From the NCBI GenBank assembly GCA_022577435.1, contig JAKOON010000005.1:20535724-20599723 (forward strand): DNA of 64,000 nt. The letters run 5' to 3'. Position numbers and translations under genes: made by a program. Below the pieces are notes generated by a model. It searched no databases. It had not been told where the DNA came from and was given only the letters and a program-made list of their open reading frames with translations. Every line of letters starts with the position of its first letter. Position 1 is the first letter of the stretch. This stretch comes from Embiotoca jacksoni. Its lineage: Eukaryota; Chordata; Actinopteri; Embiotocidae. Positions 27,101 through 35,648 of the stretch are shown one piece after another.

Positions 27101-30100
27101 AGCTTGTAGAGACTGGAGCAGCTGAGAGCCAGCTCCAGGGCATCCATCCAGCACCGACCTACAGAACAAACACATTTCAGAGACAGGAGTGCTTTCCATA
27201 AAGTCTGATTGTAAAAAATAATTCATCAGACGTGCAAAAAGGTACACCTCCATCTGAAACTCTCGCACATAAGCCTCACCGTCAGACTCAGATGCAGCTC
27301 TGAAGATCAGGTAGTTGCTGGGTAGAGGCTGCGTGATGGAGCCGACGTTCTCTCCTTTGGGACCCTGAGCATATGGATCAAACAGTGACTCACACTTCAT
27401 GTTGTGTATTCATGTTGTACCAACAGAAACAAATGTCTCTCGAGAGGGCCATTAGCATAATGCAGCAATAAACAGTATAATTGGCACTTCAAATTAAAAC
27501 TATTCATGAAAAAACTAAAGCACTGGCAAAACTGAGCATTAAAATGCAGCACTAAACTCACTGAAATGAAATGTAATCACAGACACGGTTTTTTTTTTTC
27601 TTGTAGAGCATGTTTATAGCTCAATAGTTTCATGTGGCTCAATTGTTAGTTTTAATTCTGTTTGATGTTATGCAGCAATTTGGTCAACATACGATGTATA
27701 TAAACATGCTATATAGATCAGTCTTAATGACCACAAACTTTTCCATTTTGTTTATAGCTCCACGTATGGTTATTAGTTTAAAATCCATACATTAATGTTA
27801 ATGTGCGTTCCTATTAGCTGCAGTGTTGTTTCTTGATACTACCACTAGGAGTCACTCATGTCAGATGATTTCCAATTCTAGACAGGAAATTATGAGTGTG
27901 TGGATAAACAAGACCTGTCTAGCTTGCTTCAAAAATAAAAAATAAAATAAAAAAACTGAATCAGACCTAATTGATTGTAACATGTAAATATATACAATTT
28001 AAAATCATCATATTATTAAGTCTGCGTCTATAAGACCATGAGGGTCTTTTTGATCATATATTGTCAGTGAGCCCACAAACGTGACTGACCTTGACAGCCC
28101 AGATTGATTTGTCCAGTGGGTGGTACAGCTTGAAGCAGAAGCCGTCCTTCTTAGAGGGTCTCTCAATCAGCTTGCACGCACTGAGCAGAATGGTGCCCAC
28201 CCAGTGATCCGTTTTGGGGGTCTTATAGATCAAAAGAACTCCAGGCTTTAGGGCACACCACAGCTTGGTCCAACTCTTTAAAGAGCCACGGATCTAAAGA
28301 AGGACAAGGGATGAGAGGAGGGGTAATTTTAATGCCACAAAATATAAGACACACAAGGAATATGATGTTAATTCACAACGGCGTCTTATAAAACAGTACA
28401 GGATTAAAATGTGAGGGGAAAAAAAAAAATGCTAATTTTGTGTTTCGAAACCAGGAAATAAACAGGAACATCTCCCAGACTGTAGAATTGTTCCAGTGTT
28501 GTGGATTATTTGTATTTTATAGAGTGTGTAAATGATAGCTGTTGTAGGTGTGACAGCAAAGATATCATTATTGTGGATCTCAATATAACATCTCTGTGAA
28601 ACAGACAACATTCTCACACCTTCAGCCAGTTGGACATGATGACAACACTGGGGTCCTTGAGCGCACTGAACAGTTCTTTAGCTGCCCGTTTCTTCTCCTG
28701 CCTGTAATTCTGCTTTTGGACCTGTAACACACACAACTGAGTCATCATACTTAATAGTCAAGAGGATTGATCTGAAAAGTGCCAACACTAGGTGGGAGCA
28801 GAGTCAAACAAACTCATCTAAAACACAATTGAAAGGGTTCCCAAATGTGTTCATTCAACCCACTGAGCTCAGACTGATGACAGAAATAATGAAGAGCTGA
28901 ATTCACTCACTTTATAATTGAGGAAATTTGCATCAAAAAGTCAATATTTGTAGCAGAGTTGTCTCAAGTGAGTAAGTGCCTTGTACCTTGAGAGACTCCT
29001 TTCGTGCCAGCTTCTCTGTAGGGGAGGGGCACTCCTTCTCAAGACCATTAAACATCCTGGACTCAGACTGGAGGTGGGAGTGAGGGTGAAGAGAAAAGAG
29101 AGATTTAAACTACAGACAGACACGGTTACATTTTCTGCAGGGATTTTAATTTACAGAAATGAATGATTTCAAAATATTGTAAAAGTTTCTTTTCATCCAA
29201 ATCTAAAAAAATACAGAAACATTTGTGACTGTTGTACCGCCATAAGAGTTAAACAGCTCGATTCACTTGAATTATGGGCAGCACAACATGTCATTGTTTT
29301 CACACCTTTGTTTGAAACAAGTGGGTGGCATTTACAATCAGCAGGGAAAACACAAACCACTAACGTCCTCCGTTAGACAGCAATGGGCACAAAGTTTTCA
29401 CTGATCAGTAGATAGAGATTAGAATCGTAGTGGTAAGTTATCCTGTTATTTTACTGTAATGTCTAAAAACCTGCAACTTCTTCTGTACGCACTAAATCAA
29501 TAGTAAGTGAACCCACACAGACATTTAAAGACATCTATTTATGTCAAAAAAAGCATAGTACACAACTGCAATGCGGTATAAATGACAACATGCAGGAGTA
29601 AAGGCTGTGCTCGGTCTCCAATTGTCCCATACAGGCTTTCAGGATGGAAGAAAGGGCCAAAGGCCAGAGCTGCAGCTGCTCATGTGAATTATTCCACAGA
29701 TAAATGGGCAATATCTGGAGACGAGGTGAGGCAAAGCGACATGAGGGGAGAAGACGAGACAAGATGATTACCCGGCTGCCGCTAGAAACATTCATTGACC
29801 ATTCCTAACTAGTATTATTAAAGAATGGAGACAGATTGTTAGGACTAAAACAACAGAAACAGCACCAAGACAAAGTAGATCTATGTTTCCAAACAAATGG
29901 TGTGTGGTCCTAAAGATGCAGTTCCCACCACGGCGCTGACATACAAAATCCCACAGCTTTGATGTGAATTCACTTCACTGGTGCAGTCATGACTTAAAAA
30001 TGTTATATATTTATGGTTGGTTGGTGCTGTTTAACAATAATGTAATCCATTTGGTTTCCATTTCACATTGTTTAGTGACCCATTTGTAAAATAAATACTT

Positions 30101-30720
30101 GACTTCCTCTAAAAAAATGAAGCCTCAATAATTGTAAGATTAGAACAATCAGAAGGAAAAAAAAAATCATCACAGAATGCAAAAGCAACGGTGTGCTCAC
30201 CTATTGAGTCATTTAAAGTGAGCTGCTGAGGAGCTGCCCAATCCGGAACTGTGTTCTTACCTTGCTGCCTGGTGATTGGGCAGGACTAAGTTCATTACTC
30301 AGCATGGAGAGACCGTTCCTGTCTGTCTCACTGCCTGGTGGGAACCCACAACACACAGTCACATACAAATGAACTCAGTGAATAAACCTGCTGACAGACA
30401 ATTAAAGCATGGCGGCCGCCAAAGCAGCTAATAAGCAGCAGCTCAGGTTTGTTGATTTGTATGGAAGTACATTACAGCACAGTACGCCATATTTTCACAG
30501 ACACTGGCACACGTCACTGAAATATCACTCTTTGTTATGTTCACTTTCCGTTTGCCATCTTTGACCTCTCTGACTCTTTTTTACCTGGACTGAGGTTGTA
30601 GAGGTCGTTGTCTCCTCCATAAGACAGGTTCCGGGTGAGGGTGCGTGGGTCAATTTTGGGAGGGGAGGTGGCGCTGGGGCACAGAGAAAACCTCCGATGG
30701 AACAAATTCTCCTCCTTCAT
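13820..30720 (-). CDS. osbpl5: Oxysterol-binding protein-related protein 5 (ORP5), complete CDS in 21 exons
   Basis: ORP5 is an ER-anchored lipid-transfer protein. In the family it exchanges phosphatidylserine for PI4P at ER-plasma membrane contacts. Twenty-one minus-strand exons, each with GT-AG borders, join with matching phases into 2610 nt (869 aa plus stop), close to the usual vertebrate length of roughly 880. Domains in order: an N-terminus starting MKEENLFHRRFSLCP, as in ORP5; a basic stretch (about 92-116); a PH domain (about 124-239); an acidic linker (about 283-340); the OSBP-related domain (about 375-760) with LGETF at 452-456, EQVSHHPP at 474-481 and the K670/E674/R678 phosphoinositide-contact pattern; a short helix (about 800-835); and a hydrophobic tail anchor at 851-867. 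No FFAT motif was noticed, as expected for a tail-anchored ORP. ORP8 is the close paralogue, but the PWIPRLF, SPGSK and QEKFVLEEAQRREARER segments look more like ORP5. The start at 30720 is chosen by homology and has A at -3. Confidence 0.95.
13956..14894 (-). other. osbpl5 last intron, with a dispersed repeat copy
   Basis: No coding potential seen. About 245 nt of it match another stretch of this window (see the repeat entry at 14141-14375). Confidence 0.6.
14141..14375 (+). repeat. Dispersed repeat, copy A
   Basis: It shares blocks in the same order with 22356-22790: GGCAGCTGGATTC, then TTCGGACC-ATCAG, then CTGATTGGTTGAAGT, then CAATCACCTG-CAAGTA. It is a diverged interspersed repeat of unknown family, lying in the last osbpl5 intron. 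Confidence 0.65.
14895..14997 (-). CDS. osbpl5: osbpl5 coding exon 20
   Basis: 103 nt, residues 791-824 plus two bases. A CxxC pair (NQCARCSKE) is followed by IALIEASITSIQKTQQDIQ, an amphipathic or coiled stretch before the tail anchor, as in ORP5 and ORP8. The donor is AGAG|GTAAAG. Confidence 0.93.
15064..15140. repeat. (GT)n microsatellite beside an osbpl5 donor site
   Basis: About 30 GT units and then GCGT-type units. The tract ends about 12 nt from the exon 19 border at 15152. Confidence 0.95.
15152..15266 (-). CDS. osbpl5: osbpl5 coding exon 19 (Ser-rich linker)
   Basis: 115 nt, residues 753-790 plus one base, ending SSTTPEPTHESSDNE. A disordered Ser/Thr linker joins the ORD to the membrane anchor. 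A long (GT)n tract starts about 28 nt into the following intron. Confidence 0.92.
15502..15631 (-). CDS. osbpl5: osbpl5 coding exon 18 (end of lipid-transfer domain)
   Basis: 130 nt, residues 709-752: MRPWDPELCLVQFEKDGVIQ is the conserved C-terminal block of the ORD. A Gln/Ser-rich stretch follows. The donor is AAG|GTTAAC. Confidence 0.94.
15759..15938 (-). CDS. osbpl5: osbpl5 coding exon 17 (K/E/R contact motif)
   Basis: 180 nt, residues 649-708 plus two bases. RATQEKFVLEEAQRREARER carries K670, E674 and R678, matching the conserved K-x3-E-x3-R phosphoinositide contacts of the family. It is followed by PWIPRLFHQDPVTSEWTY. The phase forces the donor GA|GTACGA, a weak site; reading through would add foreign residues and a stop within about 20 codons. 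Confidence 0.93.
16239..16375 (-). CDS. osbpl5: osbpl5 coding exon 16
   Basis: 137 nt, residues 604-648 plus two bases: DSEVLIHEKRSGQQETLWNP and then LKRQVVQLDQQGEFECE. The donor is AAG|GTAAAC. Confidence 0.94.
16376..16832 (-). other. osbpl5 intron 15
   Basis: About 460 nt of unique-looking AT-rich intron. No feature recognised. Confidence 0.6.
16833..16922 (-). CDS. osbpl5: osbpl5 coding exon 15
   Basis: 90 nt in phase 0, residues 574-603: PFLGGSCSVNQITGKICVGE and LASVDGHW. The NQITGKI and L-x-GHW blocks are typical of ORDs. Confidence 0.95.
17031..17128 (-). CDS. osbpl5: osbpl5 coding exon 14
   Basis: 98 nt, residues 541-573: ILYGTMTLELGGKVTIEC and ELEFKLK, beta strands of the barrel. 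The donor AAG|GTATAT is acceptable but not strong. Confidence 0.95.
17129..18479 (-). other. osbpl5 intron 13
   Basis: About 1.35 kb with no coding signal. The only structure noticed is a perfect 19-nt direct repeat at 18078-18096 and 18184-18202. Confidence 0.6.
18480..18578 (-). CDS. osbpl5: osbpl5 coding exon 13
   Basis: 99 nt, residues 508-540: GNSLSAILDGKARLLFLSRD and then MPYAHCKG, central beta-barrel strands. The phase is 1 in and 1 out; the donor is AAG|GTAATA. Confidence 0.96.
18843..18939 (-). CDS. osbpl5: osbpl5 coding exon 12 (SHHPP signature)
   Basis: 97 nt, residues 476-507 plus one base, opening VSHHPPISAFYVCNRKDG. His478/His479 form the family's PI4P head-group pair. The donor is G|GTACAC. 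Confidence 0.97.
19137..19235 (-). CDS. osbpl5: osbpl5 coding exon 11 (KPYNPILGETF)
   Basis: 99 nt in phase 0, residues 443-475. GLKKPYNPILGETFRCCW is the most conserved block of the family. Lys446 and the LGE loop are in the region that contacts PI4P phosphate in solved ORP structures. The exon ends ...FYIAEQ, the first part of the EQVSHHPP signature. Confidence 0.97.
19236..20341 (-). other. osbpl5 intron 10
   Basis: About 1.1 kb, AT-rich, with no coding signal and no recognised repeat. Confidence 0.6.
20342..20423 (-). CDS. osbpl5: osbpl5 coding exon 10
   Basis: 82 nt, residues 415-442: QAALEESAYGRMKQVLRWYL and SGFYKKPK. It closes the phase-2 codon from exon 9 and ends in phase 0 at AAG|GTAAGA. 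Confidence 0.95.
20551..20735 (-). CDS. osbpl5: osbpl5 coding exon 9 (start of lipid-transfer domain)
   Basis: 185 nt, residues 354-414 plus two bases. It includes VETVSEENKGLIWSLLKQL and then GMDLSKVVLPTFILEPRSFL, the lid and first strand of the OSBP-related domain. The donor is CACA|GTCAGT (phase 2). Confidence 0.96.
20902..21115 (-). CDS. osbpl5: osbpl5 coding exon 8 (acidic linker)
   Basis: 214 nt, residues 282-353. The acidic linker between the PH and lipid-binding domains includes GFSDRSERE and ends ATTYVEQSTEEMAE. The FSDxSERE and TTYVEQ blocks are conserved in ORP5. The acceptor is GTTAG|GC and the donor GAG|GTGAGG. Confidence 0.93.
22356..22790 (+). repeat. Dispersed repeat, copy B
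   Basis: The longer copy of the repeat at 14141-14375, in the same orientation. The last shared block (from about 22718) is displaced by about 200 nt of sequence absent from copy A. Confidence 0.65.
25151..25343 (+). mobile_element. tRNA-derived SINE, nearly complete
   Basis: The A box lies in TAGCTCAGTCGGTAGAGTGG and the B-box region in GGTTGGTGGTCCAATCCCC. The body is CTCCTGTCCACATGCC, TCCTTGAGCAAGACACTGAA and GGTGTACCATCGGTGTG. The end is GATAAAAGCGGCAGCTAAAT followed by a TGTA-type tail. This is a common percomorph SINE organisation. Confidence 0.85.
26996..27158 (-). CDS. osbpl5: osbpl5 coding exon 7 (end of PH domain)
   Basis: 163 nt, residues 228-281. GRCWMDALELAL is the C-terminal PH helix with its conserved Trp. 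A Ser/Thr-rich linker follows. The donor is CTACA|GTGAGT (phase 2). A 5.9-kb intron follows. Confidence 0.93.
27280..27364 (-). CDS. osbpl5: osbpl5 coding exon 6 (PH domain)
   Basis: 85 nt, residues 200-227 plus one base, ending in phase 1. It reads GPKGENVGSITQPLPSNYL and then FRAASESD, the segment before the last PH helix. The donor is G|GTGAGG. Confidence 0.95.
27365..28089 (-). other. osbpl5 intron 5
   Basis: About 725 nt, AT-rich. No feature recognised. Confidence 0.6.
28090..28293 (-). CDS. osbpl5: osbpl5 coding exon 5 (PH domain core)
   Basis: 204 nt in phase 0, residues 132-199. It includes KSWTKLWCALKPGVLLIYKT and ERPSKKDGFCFKLYHP, which are PH-domain strands. The donor is AAG|GTCAGT and the acceptor TTTAG|ATC. 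Confidence 0.96.
28294..28619 (-). other. osbpl5 intron 4
   Basis: About 325 nt. No feature recognised apart from a short poly-A run. Confidence 0.6.
28620..28721 (-). CDS. osbpl5: osbpl5 coding exon 4
   Basis: 102 nt in phase 0, residues 98-131. The NYRQEKKRAAKEL polybasic stretch is followed by DPSVVIMSNWLK, which is the first strand of the PH domain. In ORP5/8 the polybasic region helps plasma-membrane binding (family knowledge). Confidence 0.95.
28987..29067 (-). CDS. osbpl5: osbpl5 coding exon 3
   Basis: 81 nt in phase 0, residues 71-97, including NGLEKECPSPTEKLARKES. The ECxSPT core matches the ORP5 family. The acceptor is CTCCAG|TCT and the donor AAG|GTAC. It begins the basic segment before the PH domain. 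Confidence 0.92.
29068..30260 (-). other. osbpl5 intron 2
   Basis: About 1.2 kb without recognised features. Open frames near 29544-29795 overlap on both strands and resemble no known family. Confidence 0.6.
30261..30334 (-). CDS. osbpl5: osbpl5 coding exon 2
   Basis: 74 nt, residues 46-70, ending SPAQSPGSK. The acceptor is CACCAG|GC and the donor AAG|GTAAGA. It enters in phase 1 and leaves in phase 0. The region is low in order and rich in Ser/Pro/Asn, upstream of the PH domain. Confidence 0.9.
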
Positions 30721-30740
30721 CCTGACAACCTGCTCGACCT
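30585..30740 (-). CDS. osbpl5: osbpl5 coding exon 1 (start codon)
   Basis: The ATG is at 30718-30720. The exon codes residues 1-45, reads MKEENLFHRRFSLCPSATS at its start and includes DPRTLTRNL, both typical of ORP5 N-termini. The donor CCAG|GTAA follows 30585. The acceptor is the CTGACAG just upstream of about 30740 (an alternative AG lies 2 nt further in), so about 20 nt of 5' UTR belong to this exon. The frame stays open upstream of the ATG within the exon, so the start rests on homology and context. Confidence 0.9.
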
Positions 30741-31226
30741 CTGTCAGGGGGGAAAGCACAGGGAGAAGAAAGGAGGGACAGGAGGTGTAGAAAGAAAGGA
30801 GGAAAGAGAAGAAAGAAAAAATCTGATAAGAACAAAATGTTATATTAAAGATTAGTGCCTTCATGCGTTAGAATTTATTATTAGAATTTACAAAGAGTTC
30901 AAGTGATTCATCTTCGTCTTTGTAGCTCCTCTTCTTTTGAATTTAATCTGTCTTGTTGTCTCGCTGTCTGACTGACTGAGCTCTCAAACGCCATACTCGC
31001 TCCTTCTCTCTGTGTATATCTACGTCTGAGCCCCCACCCTTTCACTCCTCTCCGACAACAACAAAGACCTACTGTACGAGGACATGTCAGCCTTTCCACA
31101 TAATGGCACTGTGCATGGCAGTGACAAGCAGTTCAGACTGCACATTGTCAGAGTATATGACAGACAGAGGCCCCAACAAGCTCCGTTAGTGTGTCCACAG
31201 AGATCCACTGTCCAAAGTGACTCCAA

Positions 31227-31270
31227 CCACAACCACCACCACCACCACCACCACCACCACCACCTCCACC
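31227..31270. repeat. (CCA)n trinucleotide run
   Basis: About a dozen ACC units ending in CTCC variants. It is intronic and read as poly-His or poly-Thr in spurious frames. Confidence 0.9.
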
Positions 31271-34200
31271 TCCACTGTCTGTTTTGCTTTACCGCCCTCA
31301 ACAACAAAAAAACAAACAGTTTCTTCGGTCATTCCCCATACCCCATCTGTTAATTACGAGCACATTTCAGGACACAGAAGTGGACAGATGCAGCTGTTGC
31401 AGATGTGTACAAAACCGAGCTGTGGCTATGCAGCTTCATGTTGTTATTGTGCTGTTGTTAATTTACAGCAGTGAGTGGATGAGTCATATTTTTCGGCCAC
31501 CATTCCCGCATAAAGGTGACAAAAACAAGCGCACACACAAAATCCTACAGGTGTAAACACACTGCATTGCAAGTCTGTTTTCTCCTCTACTGATCTCTGC
31601 AACTATTGATGAGTTGCAAACTATTCATTGCAATGTTAATAACAACTGCTGAGGGTCACGGACGTTTCCAGACAGATCATTAAGCTCGTTGAAATGGCCG
31701 TTGAGCTGATCAGAGCAAATCAGAGCTGATGGTAAACCACTGAGTTTAATGGAGCGTGGCTGTTACCACCTGGATCTGTCTGGACGGTCACACTGTGCTC
31801 CACTCAGATCAATATAATCCCATTCATTTTCTCTCAGTGGACAAACACATACAGCAGACGAGACCCTCTGACTCCCAGCCTACAGAGCAGTCTCGCCTAC
31901 AAGTCCTCAATTACCACATCCAAGAACAGAGTGTTACATGAAATGCATTCATGGTCACAGATTGATTCATCTTTTACCTCTCCCACATTCTTCCACTGTG
32001 ATCACATGGAGGCAAGTGCAGTAAGTCAAAGTGTACTTTCTGCTACTGGTGACAGAGTTCTCTAAAACCTGTGGGTAAATTGGCTCAAGCTTGAAATAGG
32101 AAACCATATGTAGCGCTGCAGGGATTTCGGCCGTCCACAAAGTGTCCCCTCCTTCTACAAGTGCATTCGTGTACATATTAAAAGTACAAAGGCACACTCA
32201 CATCCGCGTACTCGTCACACCACTCCCTGCTTCTCTCCGTTGTCTACTCTGCCTCTGTGACTCATTCTCTCAACCTCCAGACTCCCTTATTTCAGATCTC
32301 TTCTTTTTTTCATCCTGCCCACTTGCTTTTTTTTTTTCCCTTTCAAAAGAGGCGGCAATGAACGAGCAATATGTGAGAGAGGAACGATACATTTAAAATA
32401 GGAGCCTTATTCGTCCTCGCGGGGCATATCTATAAATAGCATTCTATTGCTGCAGTGCATGCGTGCATGTGTTGTACAGTGCTGAACCCTGAGTGGGGTA
32501 CAGGCTCCATGGAAGAGAGCTGGAAGATTTAGCATTACACAACGGTAAACACAATGCGCTGCCAAGTTGTGCGGGGACAGACATAGACTGAATTAATATC
32601 ACTTACAGTGCAGGCTTTAAGTTGGGTGAAGATGTGGGCAGACGTGCAGACTGACAGGACAAACTAATCACAGCTGGCTCCACAGCTGCAGGGTCGGATT
32701 AGTTGGGAAAAAGACTGAGTCTGAACACATTACGCAGACCAGACTAAGTATGGGTGTGGCATCCTTGCATGCCTAATGTGTGTGTATTTTGTGTGGGGCT
32801 GTCAGTGGAGCATATTATGCAGGACATTCCAGTAGTGTTTGAGTGCTGCATGACGTAAGTGTAAAAAAAAAAGAAAAAAAGAAAGTGTGTGGATATGCAT
32901 ACGTGACGGTGTGTGTGTGCCTGCCTTGCTGCTGCAGACTGAAGGGAGGATTACACATGCACATGGTGTAGCGCCAAAGGAGAGATAAAATGCTCCTCCT
33001 ACAACTAGCCAATCCCAGGACCAGTGGTGAAGCACTGCGCATTACTCACAAACACACACAAATACTCGAGTTACATTCTCACTACATCAGAGGTGTGAAG
33101 GAATATACGATGTGTGAGAGTAAAAAAATCAGGTGCAGTCACTTGTGTGTGTAAATTTTTACAACGTGCAGGTGAGCAGCCACAGAAATACTACACCAAA
33201 CCAAAACATTGAGTGTTCCTTCAGTCTTTTCAGTTCAATTCACTTTTTGGCATTAATGTCTGGTTAACAATATTGCCAAAGCATCAAAGATGGTATATCA
33301 TTACTACAATGTTTATGTATCTCCACATTTATAACGACACACATATACCATCATCACCATTATGGCACACATATATCCCTGTTACATTAATAACAATGAC
33401 CCAAATAACAAGACTGTGCTTTCAACATTAAAAGGGTTTTATCACTCCCAAGAGATAACAGATTATAACAGTCACTGGGACGATCCAGTTAAAGTCAGAT
33501 TATTATCGCTCAGAACTGGTTAAAATGCGTACGATGGAACCAAAAGTCTTTATAGTCGTTCTGAGCGGGCACACAAAATGGTGAAGTGAAAAAGAAGAGC
33601 TGGAGGGAGAAGAACAAAGCCCGGCCCCACACTCACCTCCACACAACTGGCCAATCCCAGCATTAAGAGGGTGTGAGTAGTGGACTGTCATTTAAGTTAC
33701 AGATAGAGGCTGTAACAGACACTCACCACCCAACATTGGAAAGGTGTGTGCAGGTTGGCTCTTTTGAAACTTCCAATTTCATAATTTCAATCTATGACCA
33801 ATATTGATTGCTGTATTACAATCCTGATATGCATTAAAATACTATAGCATATTTAAAACTATATTTACAACACACTGAGGTGTTTTCATGTACAAATATA
33901 TAATACAAAGATTTGGCTACTTCCTCTCAAGTTAAAGAGTGATGTATTGAACTTCACAGGAGGACGAGAGGACCAAGTGTCTGTACCAGCAAACGTGCTA
34001 CTCTGAGGGAAAACATAACTTCAAAAAAACAAGGAAAATTTAGATATATTCATATCTAAATATCAATATCTGTATTCACCGGGGACAAAGGTGAAAACGT
34101 GAGAGGAACCGATCCATCGAGAATTTAAAAAGGAATTCAAGCAACGTTTTTGACCGACATTCCACTAACACTCAAACATAACACAGTGTGCAAAGTTTAC

Positions 34201-34889
34201 CAGGCTATGCTCACATCAACTTCATTCACCTCAACCGTGCTACACGGGTGCCGGGCTAATATTTACCCAGTGATATGAACATTTTGTGGAAAAGATAACA
34301 ATAAGCTAACAGCAACAGGCCAGTCAATAATGCACATTCCTGTGTCATACATTAACCTTAAACTGTGAGAAGGACAGATTCAAGAAAACAAAAAACAAAA
34401 AAGTGTCTGACCCACAGTTACCTTGTGGAGGTGAAAGCACTTGTGACTCACTGTCACGTGGAGCCTGCTTGTTTTTAGTAATTATTACCTCAACTGGGAA
34501 GGCAGGAGGGAGTTGACATGTTCTAACCTGTATAGTGTTAATATGCTTGACTGATCATGCTAGCATAATTCTCAGGCTTTGTTAGAGACACACAAGTTTG
34601 GGCTGCAAATGTTGAGGCTGATTGTAACCTGGGTTACACTGAGAACAAAATGTAATAGTTTGTACAATGTTCTGAAGATTCAGGTTTAATAGAAAGGCAT
34701 TTCCTAGTGAACAATTGCACTATATTCACAATATTCAATGTGAAATCATCTGAAGGTTGGGTGCAATATAAGGTGGAAAATTTCCTACGGAGTTTAGGTT
34801 TCCTGATTAAGCACTTTTCAGCACATCACACTCTGAAAATAAAATAAAGTGTGTACGTAAAATATGTTTTGATTAATGAGAAATATTCA

Positions 34890-35648
34890 CAGGGTTTACA
34901 CTCCAAGTCAAATGTCAAATTCCCTAACTTTCCCTGACTAAAAAAAAAAAATTGAATTTCCATGACCTCTAATGAAAAGAAAAACAGTCTGCCTTTGCGC
35001 TTATCAGACAAAATCCAGCCACATTATTTTATTCTCAGCAATTTGAAAGGTATACTAGTTATTTACAAGTTCACATACGTTTTCAGGGCAAAGCCAATTT
35101 TGTTTTAACTGCTTAAACAATAAACTGAGCAAAATATTTCTTAATAAAAGGGAACAAAATTAAAAACAATTCTCGGGCTGCCCCAGCTCCTCCACTGGGC
35201 AGTGATGGGGGCAGCATGCTTTTTACTGCTGGTGTGGCTGTGAAGGGCTTCTCTTCCATATATTAATACATCAATAGCAGTTTTATAAACTTTACATCTG
35301 GCTTTTTTATATTCTACACAACCAATTGTTGAAGTCATTGTTTCGTAGCTAAAACTCTTCCTGGCATGTTTGCCTCCGTTAGCATCTACAGGAAAAAGCA
35401 TACCTTAAGTGATTGTTGATGAGCGAGAAGAGGATAAAACCATCAAGTTAACTACGATATAGAAAAAAATGCTTCATGGCAAATATTACATTTTGATAAA
35501 TGGCTACTAATGTTCAAACAAGCTGCAAAGAAAATTCCATGATGTTCAATAACTTGGCTGAAAAAAAACGATCAAATCTCCATGTCTAACGTCGACTTTT
35601 TTATAATTCCATGATATTCCAAAGATTCCATGACCAGTGTGAACCTCG
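34890..35648 (-). mobile_element. Decayed hAT-like DNA transposon
   Basis: The left end CAGGGTTTACACT (34890) and the reverse complement of the right end CGAGGTTCACACT (35648) form imperfect terminal repeats of hAT character. Near both ends are TTCCATGA-type motifs seen in fish elements of this kind. The interior holds a BED-finger remnant (35141-35401). No clear 8-nt target duplication was found. Confidence 0.5.
35141..35401 (-). pseudogene. Remnant of a BED-type zinc finger from a hAT transposase
   Basis: The frame contains KKARCKVYKTAIDVL and then GREALHSHTSSKKHAAP. This is the C-x2-C ... H-x5-H layout of BED fingers with the second Cys now Tyr (residue 39), C36 at 35294-35296, and H56/H62 intact. 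Only the finger region is recognisable and no catalytic domain remains. Confidence 0.5.

Noticed and set aside
31020..31353. His- and Thr-rich open frames
   Set aside because: Products of the CCA trinucleotide run.
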